Source: Clostridium sp. OM02-18AC (GTDB lineage: Bacteria; Bacillota; Clostridia; Lachnospirales; Lachnospiraceae). From it: DNA of 64,000 bases. How positions within the stretch are numbered: position 1 is the stretch's first letter; each line of letters opens with the position of its first letter. The DNA lies in the NCBI RefSeq assembly GCF_003481825.1, contig NZ_QULW01000003.1, positions 62,767 through 126,766 of the forward strand. The letters are read 5' to 3'. The translations under genes were made by a program, and so were the position numbers. Below are positions 25,579 through 33,977 of this stretch, in pieces. The notes under the pieces were generated by a model. The model did no database searches. It worked only from the letters and a program-made list of their open reading frames with translations, and was not told where the DNA came from.

Positions 25579-27602
25579 ATCGTTTCTTCTCCGTTTAAAA
25601 AGTTCAAGATCAGATCCGGGCCCGACAAATAATACAGGTGCGGGAAACCGGCAAGAAGCCGGTCTGTCTGGTACATGCAGTCCCAGCCGCGATTTGACTG
25701 CGGCTTATTTGCCCGGAATGCATCCCCCGGCGCTGTACTGTCCCAATAGTGGAACTCATGCCCCCTGATCTGATATGCTCCATTTTGTTCCAGGGAAATG
25801 TAGCCAAACCGGCCAAGCTTTCCCGTACGGTAACCATCGCCCGGAAGTAATCCAGCCATAGGATATACCATGCCCTTCTCATCTTCCAGTGATTTTTGCA
25901 GATACAAAAATCCACCGCACTCCGCAAGAATGCGGATACCGGTTTTGGAAGCGTTTTGCAGAGCTTCCAGCATAGACGTATTTTCAGAAAGCTGCTTCGC
26001 GTACAATTCTGGATAACCGCCGCCCAGTAACATAGCCTGCACGCAAGGTGGAAGCGCGGTATCGTGCAGTGGGGAGAACGGAACGATCTCCCATCCGTGT
26101 TCTTTTAAGAAATTCAGGTTCTCCTGGTAGTAGAAACAGAAAGCTTCATCCAGTGCCACCGCGATTCGTTTCATTGGTTTTGGCAGGTTTTTTGTTTCAC
26201 AACGTTCTTTTTTCCCGCAGGTCTGCATTCTGTCAGAATCTGAAAGATTTTCATTTTTGTAAATAGGCGTTTCGGATTGCTCTGATGCATTCTCAGTTCC
26301 AGTCATGGACATTCCGGCTGTTTTTGCGTTTTCCTTCATCCGGTATCCGGCAAGTTCAAAAATTGCTTCCATATCCAGGCATCCGGCAAGCTGGTCGGCA
26401 AATGCCGCTAAATGCTTTCGCAGATCTTTTTGTTCTTCCGGCATGGTCAGTCCCAGATGACGGCTCTTGATGTCTACCGTCTCACAAACCGGAACCGCCC
26501 CAAGATATTTCACACCCATCTTTTCTATCTCCGGGCGCAGGCGTTCTCCAACCATTTTGTTTGTACGGTTTAAGATCACACCGCAGATATGGCTGTCCCT
26601 CCGATAATCCAGAAATCCTTTGATCTGGGCCGCCAGGGAAAGGCTGCTTCCTTTGCCGTCTACTACCAGGATGACCGGGGAGTTTGTGATCTTTGCAACC
26701 TCATAGGTACTTGCCGCCAGGGAATTTCCGCCAATGCCGTCATAAAATCCCATGACACCCTCGATTACGGAAAGTTCTGCCTGCGATGCCCTGCTCTCGA
26801 ATAAGTCCCGCAGTTTGGACTCCGGCAGGAAAAAGCTGTCCAGATTGCAGCTGTCAATCCCAAGCACATACTTATGGAACATCGGATCGATGTAATCCGG
26901 ACCACATTTAAAGGAGCGGCAGGCAATTCCCATGCGCTGAAACAGCGTCAGCAGCCCAACTGTCATAAGGGTTTTTCCACTTCCGCTTCCGGGTGCTGCA
27001 AGGAGAATACGTGGATAACAATTTTGTTTATTCTCCTTATTTTCCGTTTGCTCTGGTCCCATGGTAATGATATAGATCGGGTTCTGGGCCTGCATCATAT
27101 GGTAAGGGCCACGTTTTTCTGCCCTGGACACCTGCATGCAGATGACCTCCGGCTCCCGTTTGTTCTGTTTCATCCATTCCATGGTCTGCGAAAGACTTTC
27201 CAGCGCGATCACATTGATCACAATCTGTACATTCGGATTTTTCTTTGTGACAAAATCCAGAATCTCTCCTAAATTTCCACCGCTTCCACCGATAAACACC
27301 CGGTCCGGGAGCTGGTAACCTTCCATAGAATCCGGTGCTTTTCCGGCAACCACGGTCAGATTCCTGAGTCCTGCTTTTTCTGCGTTATTTCGGATCAGTT
27401 CACAGCCTTCCTCCTTCTGTTCAAACGCATACACATGTCCATTCGGCACATGCAGCGCCATTTCCACAGAAACAGAACCCGTACCGGCTCCGATATCATA
27501 GACAATATGATCCGGCTCAAGCTCCAGCTTGGAGACCGATACGGACCGCACTTCACTCTTTGTCATGGGGATTTTTCCCCGGATAAACCATTCATCTCTC
27601 AT
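25575..27602 (-). CDS. cbiTA: Fused CbiT methyltransferase and CbiA cobyrinate a,c-diamide synthase
   Basis: Two enzymes of the anaerobic cobalamin route are joined in one 675-residue protein. Residues about 1-185 are CbiT, cobalt-precorrin-6B C15-methyltransferase (decarboxylating): it starts MRDEWFIRGKIPMTKSEVR and has the SAM loop YDIGAGTGSVSVEMAL. Residues about 195-675 are CbiA, the glutamine-dependent amidase of side chains a and c. CbiA has the ATP loop APGSGSGKTLMTVGLL, KCGPDYIDPMFH and the amidase block ILAECGGFLYL with its nucleophile Cys. A hydrophilic spacer near residues 425-480 interrupts CbiA before its glutaminase half. The ATG overlaps the previous gene's stop by four bases. 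Confidence 0.93.
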   Translation of the reverse strand: MRDEWFIRGKIPMTKSEVRSVSVSKLELEPDHIVYDIGAGTGSVSVEMALHVPNGHVYAFEQKEEGCELIRNNAEKAGLRNLTVVAGKAPDSMEGYQLPDRVFIGGSGGNLGEILDFVTKKNPNVQIVINVIALESLSQTMEWMKQNKREPEVICMQVSRAEKRGPYHMMQAQNPIYIITMGPEQTENKENKQNCYPRILLAAPGSGSGKTLMTVGLLTLFQRMGIACRSFKCGPDYIDPMFHKYVLGIDSCNLDSFFLPESKLRDLFESRASQAELSVIEGVMGFYDGIGGNSLAASTYEVAKITNSPVILVVDGKGSSLSLAAQIKGFLDYRRDSHICGVILNRTNKMVGERLRPEIEKMGVKYLGAVPVCETVDIKSRHLGLTMPEEQKDLRKHLAAFADQLAGCLDMEAIFELAGYRMKENAKTAGMSMTGTENASEQSETPIYKNENLSDSDRMQTCGKKERCETKNLPKPMKRIAVALDEAFCFYYQENLNFLKEHGWEIVPFSPLHDTALPPCVQAMLLGGGYPELYAKQLSENTSMLEALQNASKTGIRILAECGGFLYLQKSLEDEKGMVYPMAGLLPGDGYRTGKLGRFGYISLEQNGAYQIRGHEFHYWDSTAPGDAFRANKPQSNRGWDCMYQTDRLLAGFPHLYYLSGPDLILNFLNGEETI

Positions 27603-29101
27603 TCTTCATTCCGCTCCAGAAATACTGCTGTCAAACTGTCTGTTTCCTGATCTGTCAGTTTCTCTGCAATACCGCAGATGTTCTGTTCCTCTTCGTATCC
27701 CATACGTACGCCTGCAAAAATCCGTGTTTTTCCAAGTTTCGCTGCTGTCAGCGTCTGACAGATGGTTTTTAAGTTCTGGCTGCTGTCCAGCAGCAAAAAT
27801 ACCAATTTATGTTTCTTTACCAGCTCTGCCACGTCGCAGTCCCGCCCATGGGCACTGGCCAGACAGGCATTCTCCCAGGGAATCTGGAACCGCGCAGCCA
27901 GCGCGGAAACCGAAGAGATCCCCGGATAAACCTGAACCTGATAAGGACATGTCGTTTCCTGCGGCCAGCGCGTATAAATTTCCCGCATCATGCTGCCGCT
28001 GCCGCTGTAAAAGCCGGTGTCACCGGAACAGATGAGTGCCGCACGCGAAACCTGAGGGTGTGCCTCCAGCCAGTCCAGGATTTTATCCGGCTGGTAAAAC
28101 GCTTCTTGCTGTTTGCCGCAGATCCATTCTTTTACATCCTGAAGCATACGGGAAGCACCAAAGACGACATCGCATTGCATGAGAACTTCCAAAGCTTCCT
28201 GGGTCAGCTGTCTACCGCCGCCCATTCCCATACCGATGAGGCTAAGACTGCGTGCACCAGTTTCGGATGTTTTATCCGGCAAAGGGTTTTCTTTCTTTTC
28301 CTGTCTTTTGGAAGTCTGATACGCGTTCATCAGCTGCTTCGCCTCATTTAAAGAAATTCCTTCTTCCTGAACCGGTCGCCGGATCACGATCACGGAAACG
28401 CCGCACGCTCTGGCTGCTTCCAGTTTTTCTGCAAAACCGCCACGTTTTCCGGCCTCTTTGGTCACCAGCCAGCCTGCATGTACCGTGCGCAGCAAAGCAG
28501 TGTTCAGCTCTGTGGAAAAAGGTCCCTGCATTGCGATCACATGAGCTCCGCGGATTCCAAGTTCCTCACACTTTTTTAATACCTGACTGTCCGGAAGCAC
28601 CCTGGCATAGATCCGTTCCCTGCATGCAGGGTCTAACGCAAATTTTTCCAGTTCCTTGCTGCCCGTTGTCAAAAGCACCGGCCGGTCATCCGACTTGAGA
28701 TATTCCACAGCCTCTTCTATCGAATCAGCCAGAAACAGGCCTGCAGCGGGGTTATTTTGTTCCAGCTCAGTCTGGGAGGGATCACGCAGAATCCGCTGAT
28801 ACGGGATCTGCAGTGCAGCACATAGGGAAGATACCTGCTCTGTCACAACCCGCGCATAAGGATGCGTTGCATCCAGAACCAGTTTGGGCGCTGTCTCAAG
28901 CAAAAATGCACGCATCTCCTCTTCCTTCAAGGCACCGGTATGCACTCGTACAACCGCGCTTTCCTGAAGCAGACTTTCCCCGTAGCCGGAAACCACACTG
29001 ACCACAACCGGAATCTGATATTCCTGCGCATATTCAGCCAGTTCCCGTCCCTCGGACGTACCGCCAAATATGACAACCGGCGCTTGTTTTTGTTTCTCCA
29101 T
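27599..29101 (-). CDS. cbiJE: Fused CbiJ precorrin-6A reductase and CbiE methyltransferase
   Basis: The 500-residue protein carries CbiJ in residues about 1-260 (VVIFGGTSEGRELAEYA, then VLDATHPYA and LLTTGSKELEKFA). CbiE, cobalt-precorrin-7 C5-methyltransferase, occupies about 285-500 (LSLIGMGMGGGRQLTQEA, VVFGASRML, CSGDTGFYSGSG, YPGISSVSALAARF). A charged linker joins them. CbiE and CbiT together perform the work of CobL, and here CbiT is in the next gene. The ATG at 29101 follows AAGGAG at seven bases. Confidence 0.93.
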   Translation of the reverse strand: MEKQKQAPVVIFGGTSEGRELAEYAQEYQIPVVVSVVSGYGESLLQESAVVRVHTGALKEEEMRAFLLETAPKLVLDATHPYARVVTEQVSSLCAALQIPYQRILRDPSQTELEQNNPAAGLFLADSIEEAVEYLKSDDRPVLLTTGSKELEKFALDPACRERIYARVLPDSQVLKKCEELGIRGAHVIAMQGPFSTELNTALLRTVHAGWLVTKEAGKRGGFAEKLEAARACGVSVIVIRRPVQEEGISLNEAKQLMNAYQTSKRQEKKENPLPDKTSETGARSLSLIGMGMGGGRQLTQEALEVLMQCDVVFGASRMLQDVKEWICGKQQEAFYQPDKILDWLEAHPQVSRAALICSGDTGFYSGSGSMMREIYTRWPQETTCPYQVQVYPGISSVSALAARFQIPWENACLASAHGRDCDVAELVKKHKLVFLLLDSSQNLKTICQTLTAAKLGKTRIFAGVRMGYEEEQNICGIAEKLTDQETDSLTAVFLERNEE

Positions 29102-29115
29102 GCTGTTTCTCCTTC

Positions 29116-30258
29116 CTATCCGCAAAAAGCAGCCTCAGCCACTGCAACGGTCACACCCGGATACACCTGTTTTTTCACCAGCAGTCTGGCATCTTTTCCG
29201 GCACAAAGAAGTGCGGAACGCTCGCAAACATTTCCAACTCCCGTCACCTGGCGCACAAAACCAGACTCCGAAAAATCTCCCTGCACGGTTTCCAGTTCAC
29301 TGCTTGTGTAGGTTATAAAAGGAACTGCGAGTTTTTCAGACAACTGCAATAGCCCGGTTTCTTCTTTTTTTAAGTCAATGCTGGCAATGGCAGCCACTGT
29401 GTGAAGATCCAGATTTGCCTGTCTGAGCGTTTCCTGCACGGCAAATTCAATGGCTTCCCCCAGTGTCTGTTTCCGGCAGCCGATCCCAAGAATCAGGGAT
29501 TTGGGCACAAGACGTAAAAATTGTGGTTCGCACTGCTTCGCATCTTCCATGTCAAAATCGCTGTCATCTGGAACGCCAGACAAGACATCACCCGTAATAT
29601 CAGCGTTTTTCTTCTGTCTCCCATCCGTTAAAACGTCCGGCTTCACGTGACAGGTTATCCACACATTCCTGCGATGCACCGCGTTTTTCTCGTATCCAGT
29701 CACATCTGGAAGTTCCAAAGGATATTCGCTGAAATAGCCAACCGTTTCACCACCTAACAGCGCTGCAGCAACCTCTTTTGCCAGGTTCCGGTCCGTGATG
29801 GTCAGATGATGTTCTTTCGCCCAGACGTCAATCGCATGCCGCCCTCTCACATCAGACGCTGTCGTCACCACAGGAATTGCCCCCAAGATTCTGGCTGTCT
29901 GCTCTGCCAGATGGTTTGCGCCGCCCACATGACCAGACAATAGAGAAATTGCAAAATGGCCTGCCTCATCCACTACCACAACGGCCGGATCGGTCAGCTT
30001 GTCCTTCAGATAAGGCGCGATCAGTCGGACTGCGATTCCCGCGGCACCGACAAAGATCAGTCCATCCATTTCCGAGAACTGCTTCCTGGTCCAGTCTGAG
30101 AGAGAGCCGGTTACCCTGCATAAGCTTTTTGGTTCTTCCATACAAACGCGCTTTCCTGTGTAGCCTGTGCACAAATCACCGTCCGCACAAAACGCTTCGA
30201 CCAGTTTTGAAACCAGTTCTGCTCCTCTTCCCGTAAATCCGATCACCGCAAGCTTCAT
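29116..30258 (-). CDS. cbiG: Cobalt-precorrin-5A hydrolase CbiG
   Basis: CbiG opens the delta-lactone of cobalt-precorrin-5A and releases acetaldehyde, the ring-contraction step of the anaerobic route. The 380-residue protein has the central block FVGAAGIAVRLIAPYLKDK near residue 70, VVVVDEAGHFAISLLSGHVGG near residue 95, and a C-terminal domain with LILGIGCRKQT near residue 258. All three are typical. A hydrophilic stretch near residues 205-250 separates the halves. The gene follows cbiD after 68 bases, with GAAAGGA upstream. Confidence 0.95.
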   Translation of the reverse strand: MKLAVIGFTGRGAELVSKLVEAFCADGDLCTGYTGKRVCMEEPKSLCRVTGSLSDWTRKQFSEMDGLIFVGAAGIAVRLIAPYLKDKLTDPAVVVVDEAGHFAISLLSGHVGGANHLAEQTARILGAIPVVTTASDVRGRHAIDVWAKEHHLTITDRNLAKEVAAALLGGETVGYFSEYPLELPDVTGYEKNAVHRRNVWITCHVKPDVLTDGRQKKNADITGDVLSGVPDDSDFDMEDAKQCEPQFLRLVPKSLILGIGCRKQTLGEAIEFAVQETLRQANLDLHTVAAIASIDLKKEETGLLQLSEKLAVPFITYTSSELETVQGDFSESGFVRQVTGVGNVCERSALLCAGKDARLLVKKQVYPGVTVAVAEAAFCG

Positions 30259-30326
30259 ACACTATCCTTTCGTTTTTCAAATCGACGACATCTGCTGTCA
30301 GAACGATATTGTACAGATTTTTCCAT

Positions 30327-31559
30327 TCAGAAAAGCCCTGTTCCGAAGCAACGGTCTGTTTCTTCGCTGCGTTCACGTTTCCATGTCTCAAATAAACGCT
30401 TCCAGTCCGTGGTCGTTCCAAACATCTGGTGCGCAGTCGAGAACGTCACTACCTCCGCGCAAATGGTTCTTTCGCTCCACTGTTCCAGCTGCTGCTTCAC
30501 GTATTTTGCCGTCAGGTCCAGCAGTTTTTTGGCAATTCCATGTTGTTTCAGCAATTCCAGAGCATCATCGGTGGTATTGCAGGAAAGAATCTGCTGCTTT
30601 AATTCCGGATATCCCAATGCTTCCGTAAGCTGTGCCATCTGCTCCATGCGTCCGTCTCCATACTTGGAATGCGTATTCTCCCTGCCTGCCGATACCTTGA
30701 TCAGCTTTCCGATGTGACCAACGAACAATACATTTTGAAAGCCCTCTTCCTGCGCCATGAGCACGGCAGACTTCACAAAATTGCTGCAAAGCACTGCGTT
30801 TCCGACCGGAACATCCAGCGTTTTTTTCAAAAACTCCTCCCCGTAATTGCCCGGCGCCATTAAAAGCACCTTTGCACCGTTTACCGCTTTCATGTGAATT
30901 TCCAGACGGATCGTCTCCAAAAGTGCTTCCTCGCTCATGGGCTTGACAATGCCAGTGGTGCCAAGAACCGAAATTCCACCCTGGATCCCAAGCTTGGGAT
31001 TAAAGGTCTGGGAAGCCAGCCGCTCCCCGTCCGGAATCGAGATCTCAATCAGCAGACATTCCTCATACGCAGTCTGCCGCATCACTTCATCGACCGCACC
31101 CAGGATCATGCTGCGCGGCATCGGATTGATCGCGTAATGTCCCACCGGACAGCTTAACCCCGGCTTTGTCACTATGCCGATTCCCGGACCGCCATTCAAA
31201 TAAAGGTCTGGGTATTCCTCCAGGAAATATCCACTTCCCGTTGATTTCAGCGTATCCAGTTTTTTTCGGCTGATTGGCTTCACACTGGCTAATATGAGGG
31301 TTTGATTCGTCACATCCGGGTCATCCCCGGAATCTTTTTGTACGCCAAAACAAAATGGTTCGCCCTCTTTTAAAAATGGGATTACCGGAATGCGGCAACT
31401 TCCGCCGCCAGGCAGCGTTAATTCGGAATATGTAATTTTTTCTTCATCTGCCTGCGCAAAAAAAGCGGCCGCCGCCTTCGCCGCAGCCGCCGCACAGGTC
31501 CCGGTTGTGTATCCATTCCTCAGTTTTTTCTCTGTCACTTGTTCTCCGTTCAGGCGCAT
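30327..31559 (-). CDS. cbiD: Cobalt-precorrin-5B C1-methyltransferase CbiD
   Basis: CbiD methylates C1 of cobalt-precorrin-5B and is restricted to the anaerobic pathway. The 410-residue protein has LRNGYTTGTCAAAAAKAA near its start, KDSGDDPDVTNQTLILA near residue 78, GGPGIGIVTKPGLSCPVG near residue 124, and INPMPRSMI. I take the ATG at 31559, but no good ribosome binding site precedes it. A TTG at 31568 is the alternative. It is the first gene of the cobalamin run and has a consensus promoter about 45 bases upstream. Confidence 0.94.
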   Translation of the reverse strand: MRLNGEQVTEKKLRNGYTTGTCAAAAAKAAAAFFAQADEEKITYSELTLPGGGSCRIPVIPFLKEGEPFCFGVQKDSGDDPDVTNQTLILASVKPISRKKLDTLKSTGSGYFLEEYPDLYLNGGPGIGIVTKPGLSCPVGHYAINPMPRSMILGAVDEVMRQTAYEECLLIEISIPDGERLASQTFNPKLGIQGGISVLGTTGIVKPMSEEALLETIRLEIHMKAVNGAKVLLMAPGNYGEEFLKKTLDVPVGNAVLCSNFVKSAVLMAQEEGFQNVLFVGHIGKLIKVSAGRENTHSKYGDGRMEQMAQLTEALGYPELKQQILSCNTTDDALELLKQHGIAKKLLDLTAKYVKQQLEQWSERTICAEVVTFSTAHQMFGTTTDWKRLFETWKRERSEETDRCFGTGLF

Positions 31560-31600
31560 GATTTGCAACAGTAACTTTTTTATGCGCTGTAATCGGTTTT

Positions 31601-31629
31601 ATTATACTTGCTTTTTACAGGTTTGACAA
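31601..31629 (-). promoter_or_regulatory. Consensus promoter for the cobalamin gene run
   Basis: TTGTCA (31624-31629), a 17-base spacer and a perfect TATAAT (31601-31606) stand on the minus strand before cbiD. The predicted leader is only about 35 bases, which leaves no room for a B12 riboswitch. Confidence 0.75.
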
Positions 31630-31669
31630 GCATCAGACTTGCGCACATTTACTCTCGTCAAACTCGCGG

Positions 31670-31876
31670 TTACGTTTCCGATTCCCTCCGCATCTGCTTT
31701 TTCCGCTTTGTGATCAGCCCGCCGATCCGGCCGCTTTCCTTTGAAGTCAGGCAGCGCCAGCCTTCTTTCAGTACACGGTCTCCCAGCCCCAGCTCCTCTG
31801 CAATTTCAAATTTCAGCTGTTCTTCCGGTGTCATATGTTCCACATCAATCGGTTTTGGTTCTTTTTTCTTAGTCAA
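31670..31876 (-). CDS. Alpha/beta-type small acid-soluble spore protein, divergent (SspF-like)
   Basis: The 68-residue protein shows the SASP pattern in a divergent form: EQLKFEIAEELGLGDRVL around residues 17-34 and TSKESGRIGGLITKRKK around residues 42-58. This resembles the SspF/Ssp4 branch rather than the major spore protein encoded at 504-710. I choose a TTG start at 31876, because AAAAGGAG lies ten bases upstream and the length then equals that of other members. An in-frame GTG at 31930 would fall inside a candidate sigma-G promoter. It probably binds spore DNA. Confidence 0.78.
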   Translation of the reverse strand: MTKKKEPKPIDVEHMTPEEQLKFEIAEELGLGDRVLKEGWRCLTSKESGRIGGLITKRKKQMRRESET

Positions 31877-31899
31877 AATAAGCACACTCCTTTTTTCAG

Positions 31900-31929
31900 A
31901 AGTGTGCCCTGTTTTGCTATCCTTATTCA
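31900..31929 (-). promoter_or_regulatory. Candidate sigma-G promoter for the SspF-like gene
   Basis: TGAATA (31924-31929) and CACACTT (31900-31906) lie 17 bases apart on the minus strand, near the sigma-G pattern TGnATA and CATnnTA. One -10 position differs. The placement supports the downstream TTG start. Confidence 0.4.
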
Positions 31930-31950
31930 CATTTGAATATCTTAGTTATT

Positions 31951-32151
31951 CTACTCCAGATCATCTGGATTTTGCGGTATGATGACTGCAGCGATAATAT
32001 AAGCCAGAAGTCCCGTTCCAGAGCAGGCAATCAACAAACATACCAGACGAACAATCGTCGGATCAACGCCCAGATATTCTCCTAATCCACCACACACACC
32101 GCATATTAGCTTGTTCGTATTGGAACGATATAATTTTTTATTGATGTCCAT
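31951..32151 (-). CDS. PspC domain membrane protein
   Basis: The 66-residue product is nearly a bare PspC domain: KLYRSNTNKLICGVCGGLGE followed by YLGVDPTIVRLVCLL and a hydrophobic helix ending AAVIIPQNP. PspC domains sense or respond to envelope stress. The ATG at 32151 follows GGAGG at nine bases and lies inside the end of the preceding small gene (14-base overlap). It closes an operon started by a PadR regulator. Confidence 0.9.
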   Translation of the reverse strand: MDINKKLYRSNTNKLICGVCGGLGEYLGVDPTIVRLVCLLIACSGTGLLAYIIAAVIIPQNPDDLE

Positions 32152-32323
32152 ACTCCGAATCCTCCAGATGTTCTTCCAATTCCTGCGCATACTCATAGGA
32201 CTGACGCGCATAGCTCTTCGCATTCCGAGCTCCGCCATTCATCAGTCCCGCTGTTACGATTCCGGTCCCCAAAAGGCAGCATATGACTCCAATCAGTAAA
32301 AACCACTTAACGCATCTTTGCAT
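32138..32323 (-). CDS. Small single-span membrane protein in the PadR-PspC operon
   Basis: I do not recognise a family. The 61 residues comprise a basic start (MQRCVKWF), one membrane helix at about 8-27, and an acidic, Tyr/Glu-rich cytoplasmic or external tail. GGAGGG precedes the ATG. The gene overlaps the DUF1700 gene by 17 bases and the PspC gene by 14 bases. This argues for translational coupling and a joint function at the membrane. Confidence 0.72.
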   Translation of the reverse strand: MQRCVKWFLLIGVICCLLGTGIVTAGLMNGGARNAKSYARQSYEYAQELEEHLEDSEYGHQ

Positions 32324-33149
32324 AAATCTTTTTCCCTCCTCGAAGTAATCCCGAAAGGATCTTCACAATTGTGCGGATACACCATGGAACAAATTTTCCA
32401 TATGTCACTATGGAAAATGCCACTCCGATCAGTGCGCAGCCAAACACCAAAACAGCAGACCCAATAACGGTTACACCTCCCCAGAAATCGGAAACCAGGA
32501 TTCCAACGCCCACAACCGTAAGAATCACGGTGCCAAACCCGGCTGCGACAGTTAAAAAGCCAATTCCAAGAACCGCTGCAGCTACCAGGGCAATCAGTGT
32601 CGCAGCCGCCGCCACGACTCCGCTTCCCACGCCAAGAAGCCACGGTAGCAGGATCAGGGCTAAAATACCGAACAAAATCAGTTTTATGACCGGTGTCTGG
32701 TTCTTATTTTTTTCTGAACGCGCATTGTTCGATTTTCTATTTGTCCGGTGTCCATCAGATTCTTCAAACACATCCTCATCAAATCCGGTTGTCCGGCGTC
32801 TGTCCGCGAATCCTTCATACTCATCCCCGTCAGATCTGTCTTCTGCTTCTTCATAGACATCCGGCAGTTCTTTTCGCTTTACTACCTGATAACCCGGATC
32901 CCGGAAACGCTCATCCTCAAATCCTGTTTCTGTAAAGGAACCGCCATCTTCCAGATGGACGTTCAGATTACTCCGGATGATGGATGCGATCCGCTCTGGG
33001 CTTCCAAATTCACTTAGCACATCTGCTTCCCGGTCTTTTCCTGCCTCATCCAGATAATCCTGATAATATGCAATCGCCTCTTCCCGCTCCTCTTCCGGAA
33101 TATCGGAAAGCAGATATTCCAGTCGTTCCATAAACTCTGCTTTATTCAT
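32307..33149 (-). CDS. DUF1700 domain membrane protein
   Basis: The 280-residue protein starts with the DUF1700-type block MNKAEFMERLEYLLSDIPEE followed by EREEAIAYYQDYLDEAG and LSEFGSPERIASIIR. A long acidic and Arg-rich cytoplasmic linker (about 80-165) and several C-terminal hydrophobic segments follow. Genes of this kind regularly sit next to PadR regulators and are taken to be membrane partners of that control. The start overlaps the padR stop by four bases, with GGAGGAG upstream. Function beyond that is unknown. Confidence 0.85.
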   Translation of the reverse strand: MNKAEFMERLEYLLSDIPEEEREEAIAYYQDYLDEAGKDREADVLSEFGSPERIASIIRSNLNVHLEDGGSFTETGFEDERFRDPGYQVVKRKELPDVYEEAEDRSDGDEYEGFADRRRTTGFDEDVFEESDGHRTNRKSNNARSEKNKNQTPVIKLILFGILALILLPWLLGVGSGVVAAAATLIALVAAAVLGIGFLTVAAGFGTVILTVVGVGILVSDFWGGVTVIGSAVLVFGCALIGVAFSIVTYGKFVPWCIRTIVKILSGLLRGGKKIYAKMR

Positions 33150-33466
33150 GATTTCTTCTCCTCCAGTATTCCGGAAATTTTCTGCGCGTAAACATTCCAT
33201 TCTCCGCGGTAAAGATTCAGCTGCAATCTCCCGCTTTCCGTAATCCGGTAATACCTGCGGTTTCTCCCGTCGATGGCCTTGTCGTAAGTCTCCAGACATT
33301 CATCTTTTAAGAGCCGTCTGAGTACCGGATATAACGTAGATTCTGAAATATCGAGTACTTCCCGTACTTCCTGGGTTATACGGTACCCATAGGTCCCGTT
33401 CACATCCCTGGAAACAACCGATAAGACGATTGCATCCAGCAACGCGGATCCTGTATTAAAAACCAT
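33146..33466 (-). CDS. PadR family transcriptional regulator
   Basis: The 106-residue protein is a short PadR: a winged helix with AIVLSVVSRDVNGTYGYRI near residue 12, LDISESTLYPVLRRLLKDE near residue 38, and the wing DGRNRRYYRITESGR near residue 66. A short C-terminal dimerisation helix follows. AGGTGGAG precedes the ATG. It heads an operon with a DUF1700 protein, a small membrane protein and PspC. A long AT-only palindrome between its promoter and start is a likely self-operator. Confidence 0.93.
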   Translation of the reverse strand: MVFNTGSALLDAIVLSVVSRDVNGTYGYRITQEVREVLDISESTLYPVLRRLLKDECLETYDKAIDGRNRRYYRITESGRLQLNLYRGEWNVYAQKISGILEEKKS

Positions 33467-33507
33467 CGTACTCCACCTTTCTGTCGTCTCATTAATTTAA
33501 AATTCAT

Positions 33508-33530
33508 AATATTATATCATATATAATATT
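33508..33530. promoter_or_regulatory. AT-only palindrome, likely PadR operator
   Basis: AATATTATAT (33508-33517) and ATATAATATT (33521-33530) are perfect ten-bp arms around CAT. The palindrome lies between the -10 box and the padR start codon, within the leader. Self-repression by PadR is the simplest reading. Confidence 0.6.
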
Positions 33531-33542
33531 GTTTGTGAGAAT

Positions 33543-33571
33543 AATATACATCATATAATAGTACATGTCAA
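33543..33571 (-). promoter_or_regulatory. Promoter for the padR operon
   Basis: A perfect TTGACA (33566-33571), a 17-base spacer and TATATT (33543-33548) stand on the minus strand, about 80 bases upstream of the padR start. Confidence 0.75.
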
Positions 33572-33631
33572 TAGTATAAAAGAAACTTGTCATAAAAATG
33601 AATACAGACAGTAACAAATACAACTTCGAAA

Positions 33632-33670
33632 GAAGGACAGCCTCGACATATTCTGCCAAAGCTGTCCTTC
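33632..33670 (-). terminator. Terminator after the small repeat protein gene
   Basis: GAAGGACAGC (33632-33641) and GCTGTCCTTC (33661-33670) form a perfect ten-bp stem with a 19-base loop. TTTC follows on the minus strand, and a longer T-rich stretch follows on the + strand. It lies 50 bases past the stop of the small gene. Confidence 0.78.
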
Positions 33671-33720
33671 TTTCATTCATTTTTAATTTTTTTCCTATAG
33701 CCCAACAAGAACTTCCTGTT

Positions 33721-33921
33721 TTATTTCTTCTTTCTCATCGGAATATGAACCTCCGGAATTGCTACTTCATCGTAAGTAATGGACTCATGGTCTTCTGACA
33801 CATGTTCCTCGTGATGCTCTTTCTTCCGCTTTCCAATGTGGATTTCCGGGAATGCCAGATCCTCACTGGAAATTTCATACTCATGCTCGTGTCTTTTATC
33901 CTTCTCTTTGTTCCAAAACAT
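33721..33921 (-). CDS. Small charged protein with an internal duplication
   Basis: I do not recognise a family. The 66-residue protein is rich in His, Glu and Lys and contains two similar halves. DLAFPEIHIGKRKK (near residues 21-34) and EVAIPEVHIPMRKKK (near residues 52-66) share the pattern x-A-(F/I)-P-E-(I/V)-H-I followed by RKK. It has no signal peptide or membrane helix. GGAGGAAAAC lies before the ATG, and a terminator follows, so the gene is real. It lies 56 bases after gltS. Nucleic-acid or metal binding are guesses from the charge. Confidence 0.68.
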   Translation of the reverse strand: MFWNKEKDKRHEHEYEISSEDLAFPEIHIGKRKKEHHEEHVSEDHESITYDEVAIPEVHIPMRKKK

Positions 33922-33977
33922 ATAGTTTTCCTCCGCATTCTGTTATAGCCAGAATCATCCCCCCGCCTGGCCTGCTC

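Noticed and set aside
31931..31950. Longer start for the SspF-like protein at 31930 (GTG)
   Set aside because: That start would place a strong Shine-Dalgarno inside the gene and would overlap the candidate sigma-G -35 element; the TTG at 31876 fits spacing and family length.
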